A stretch of 64,000 nt of DNA from C-114 sp963719285 (GTDB lineage: Bacteria; Chloroflexota; Limnocylindria; Limnocylindrales; CSP1-4). The stretch is taken from positions 744,001 to 808,000 of the forward strand of contig CAVRBO010000004.1 in the NCBI GenBank assembly GCA_963719285.1, read 5' to 3'. Under the pieces are notes generated by a model, which was not told the DNA's origin, ran no database searches, and saw only the letters and a program-made list of their open reading frames with translations. This document shows, piece after piece, positions 62,426 to 64,000 of the stretch; position 1 is the stretch's first letter, and every line of letters begins with the position of its first letter. The translations under genes and the position numbers were made by a program.

Positions 62426-62941
62426 ATGGCGAAGCAGGTACGACGCGAACGCTCGATCGCGAAGGCGGACCGAGACCTCAAGGACGCCCGCGCGGAGCTT
62501 GCGCGGCGACAGCGCCAGGTGACCAAGGCCTCGGCGGCCGTCGCGAAGCTCGAGGCCAGGAGAGCCGCCCTCGATGTGGCGGCGAGCCCGGTCGCACCGA
62601 AGGCCGCCCCGGCCCCGAAAGCGACGGCAAAGAAGCCTGCGCCGGCAAAGAAGCCCGCGCCGGCGAAGTCGAGTCGCACGGTCGCTCCGGCCAAAGCGGT
62701 GGCCGCAGCGCCCGCGGCAAAGGTCGCCGGTCCGATCCGGCGGCCGGCGTCCAAGCCGAATGCCGCGAAGGCGACGGCTCCGGCCAAGGGCTCGGCGGCG
62801 AGGAAGTCGGCTCCGGCGACCCAGGCCGCTGCCGCCCGGAGGTCCGCACCGGCCAGGAAGACATCTCGGACGACGTCTTCGTCGGCCCGTACGCGGAGGT
62901 CGCCCCGAACCGGCGGCACGTCGAACCCGGCCGACGGCTGA
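62426..62941 (+). CDS. Histone H1-like Ala/Lys/Pro-rich DNA-binding protein
   Basis: 171 residues. A ~50-residue N-terminal coiled-coil helix (AKADRDLKDARAELARRQRQ, VTKASAAVAKLEARRAAL) is followed by a long low-complexity tail of AKKPAPAKKPAPAK-like repeats ending Arg/Ser/Thr-rich. This is the composition of bacterial H1-like nucleoid proteins (Hc1, AlgP, HupS tails). It likely compacts DNA or, given the setting, binds polyphosphate. A GGGAGG SD precedes the ATG. Ppx follows after 73 nt. Confidence 0.75.
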   Translation: MAKQVRRERSIAKADRDLKDARAELARRQRQVTKASAAVAKLEARRAALDVAASPVAPKAAPAPKATAKKPAPAKKPAPAKSSRTVAPAKAVAAAPAAKVAGPIRRPASKPNAAKATAPAKGSAARKSAPATQAAAARRSAPARKTSRTTSSSARTRRSPRTGGTSNPADG

Positions 62942-63014
62942 CGGCGCCCTCTTCGCGGCCGGTGATCGGCCGGCGCGTCCCGCGACCTGGCGTCCCGCGC
63001 GCGGCATCGCGCCC

Positions 63015-63947
63015 GTGATCGCCGCGTCCGCCGACGCGGGTTCGAACTCGGTCCATCTGTTCGTCGCGGTCGTGGCCGGCCATCGGCTCGAGCCGCTGCT
63101 CGATGAATCCGCGTTCCTGGGCCTGGGCGGCGCCGTGGACGAGCGCGGTCGCCTCGGGCGCCAGAAGCGGGCGGAGCTCGCCTCGACCCTGAGCCGGTTC
63201 GCCGGCATCGCCCGAGACCTCGGGGCTTCCACGACCACGTTCGTGGCGACGGAGCCGCTGCGCCGGGCCGACGACGCCCGCCCGGCCCTGCGCGAGATCG
63301 AGCGCGCCAGCGGCGTGCCGCTCCACGTGCTGACCCACGAAGAGGAGGGCTATCTGACCCTGATCGGGGTGACCCACGGGCGCGAGCCCGCGGCGGATCT
63401 CGCGGTGGTGGACGTGGGCGGCGGCAGCAGCGAGTTCATCGTCGTGGGGCCGGGACGGGACGCGGTCGCGACGGGCGTGCGGATCGGGTCGGCCCGGCTC
63501 ACGGCGGCGCATGTCGCCCACGACCCACCCACCGTCGACGAGATCACGGCCCTGCGGGCGGCCGCGCGAGAGCGTCTCATCGGCGCGCCCGACACGGCGA
63601 TCCGGCAGCTCGTCGCCGTGGGCGGCACGGCCACGAACCTGCTCAAGGTCGTCCCGGCCGCCGCACTCGACCGGACCCTGACCCGGGCACGGCTCGCCCG
63701 GGCGATGGTCATCCTGGCCACCGAGCCGGCGGCGTTCGCGGCGATCCACCACGCGGTCAACCCGATCCGGGCCCGGGTCCTGCCGGCCGGCGTCGCGATC
63801 ATGGAGGCGATCCTCGAGCGCTACGGCCTCGACCGGGTCACCGTGGTGGATACCGGGATCCGCGAGGGAGCGGTCCTGGCGGCGACCCACGCCGGCGCGG
63901 GGTGGCGTACGGAGCTGCCGCGGATCGCCCACGGCTGGCGTCCCTAG
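63015..63947 (+). CDS. Exopolyphosphatase / guanosine pentaphosphatase family (Ppx/GppA)
   Basis: 310 residues of the actin-like ASKHA fold, the shorter Ppx2-type length. DAGSNSVHLFVA (phosphate-1 loop), FVATEPLRRADD, THEEEGYLTLIGVTHG, DVGGGSSEFIVV (phosphate-2), VAVGGTATNLLKV (adenosine-side loop) and LPAGVAIMEAILERYG. Removes terminal phosphate from polyphosphate or pppGpp. The GTG start is chosen because the ASKHA fold begins six residues later; upstream sequence in this frame is the out-of-frame histone-like gene. Fits the phosphate block. Confidence 0.88.
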   Translation: MIAASADAGSNSVHLFVAVVAGHRLEPLLDESAFLGLGGAVDERGRLGRQKRAELASTLSRFAGIARDLGASTTTFVATEPLRRADDARPALREIERASGVPLHVLTHEEEGYLTLIGVTHGREPAADLAVVDVGGGSSEFIVVGPGRDAVATGVRIGSARLTAAHVAHDPPTVDEITALRAAARERLIGAPDTAIRQLVAVGGTATNLLKVVPAAALDRTLTRARLARAMVILATEPAAFAAIHHAVNPIRARVLPAGVAIMEAILERYGLDRVTVVDTGIREGAVLAATHAGAGWRTELPRIAHGWRP

Positions 63948-64000
63948 GCGCGGACCGTCCTGTACGACGTCGCCCGACGGTGGCGGAGTGGGCGTTCAGA
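63948..64000. other. Window end, non-coding so far
   Basis: 53 nt after the Ppx stop. The last 25 nt (GGTGGCGGAGTGGGCG...) recall the 5' part of a Leu/Ser tRNA, but the sequence ends before this can be judged. Confidence 0.2.

Noticed and set aside
63961..64000. Start of a Leu or Ser tRNA
   Set aside because: Only about 25 nt are visible and the acceptor 5' end would begin with C; cannot be confirmed at the window edge.

Overview
The window is 64 kb of very GC-rich bacterial DNA (about 70% or more by eye) with short intergenic gaps and strong G/C third-position bias. The organism secretes lipoproteins with clear lipoboxes. It has an ATP-type PEP carboxykinase, an F420-type luciferase-like oxidoreductase, a SARP/BTAD regulator, an LGFP-like surface protein and many promoters whose -10 box sits 6-10 nt before the start codon. 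I infer an uncultured Chloroflexota (Limnocylindria/Ellin6529-like) or a high-GC actinobacterium-like lineage. No rRNA gene or complete tRNA was seen, so the taxonomy is only inference.

Layout. 0-10.6 kb: acyltransferase, reverse transsulfuration pair (CBS with a frameshifted regulatory domain, cystathionine gamma-synthase/lyase), a GNAT acetyltransferase, a large beta-propeller-type exported protein, ATP-PEPCK and malate dehydrogenase. 10.9-16.3 kb: secreted subtilase; BTAD regulator divergent from a degenerate Lgt-like membrane protein, with two palindromes between them. 16.4-32.8 kb: a catabolic block that reads as the lower reductive pyrimidine pathway: hydantoinase/dihydropyrimidinase, beta-ureidopropionase-type amidohydrolase, class III (beta-alanine type) aminotransferase, (methyl)malonate-semialdehyde dehydrogenase, F420/LLM oxidoreductase and a four-gene NMT1/ThiY-type ABC importer. 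Dihydropyrimidine dehydrogenase is not in the window.

Most of that block (19.3-32.8 kb) lies between two direct copies of a ~1.3-kb element (18,054-19,316 and 32,836-34,153). Each copy has a GC-rich tandem array, a 19-bp palindrome overlapping the start of an XRE-type HTH gene with a nuclease-like C-terminal domain, and a ~50-bp minisatellite. Both copies sit in convergent intergenic gaps. The same 19-bp palindrome occurs alone at 44.5 kb. This is the best candidate here for an undescribed element.

34-45 kb: lipoprotein, MocR regulator divergent from a PNPOx-like gene and a micro-membrane protein, ArsR/SRPBCC operon with a perfect palindrome, upp, asparaginase, a J-domain membrane protein, a DtxR-like regulator lacking metal ligands, and gltX. 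44.8-56 kb: OmpR-type response regulator, proS, second J-domain protein, propeller lipoprotein, DEAD-box helicase with a structured 5' leader, sensor kinase, endonuclease/phosphatase-family protein, GDPD and a FAD oxidoreductase. 56.5-64 kb: phosphate block with SixA, phoU-pstBACS (minus strand), a PHO-box-like promoter of four 11-nt repeats, a histone-H1-like protein and a Ppx/GppA phosphatase. The kinase and response regulator are plausibly the PhoR/PhoB-type pair for this block, though they are not adjacent to it.
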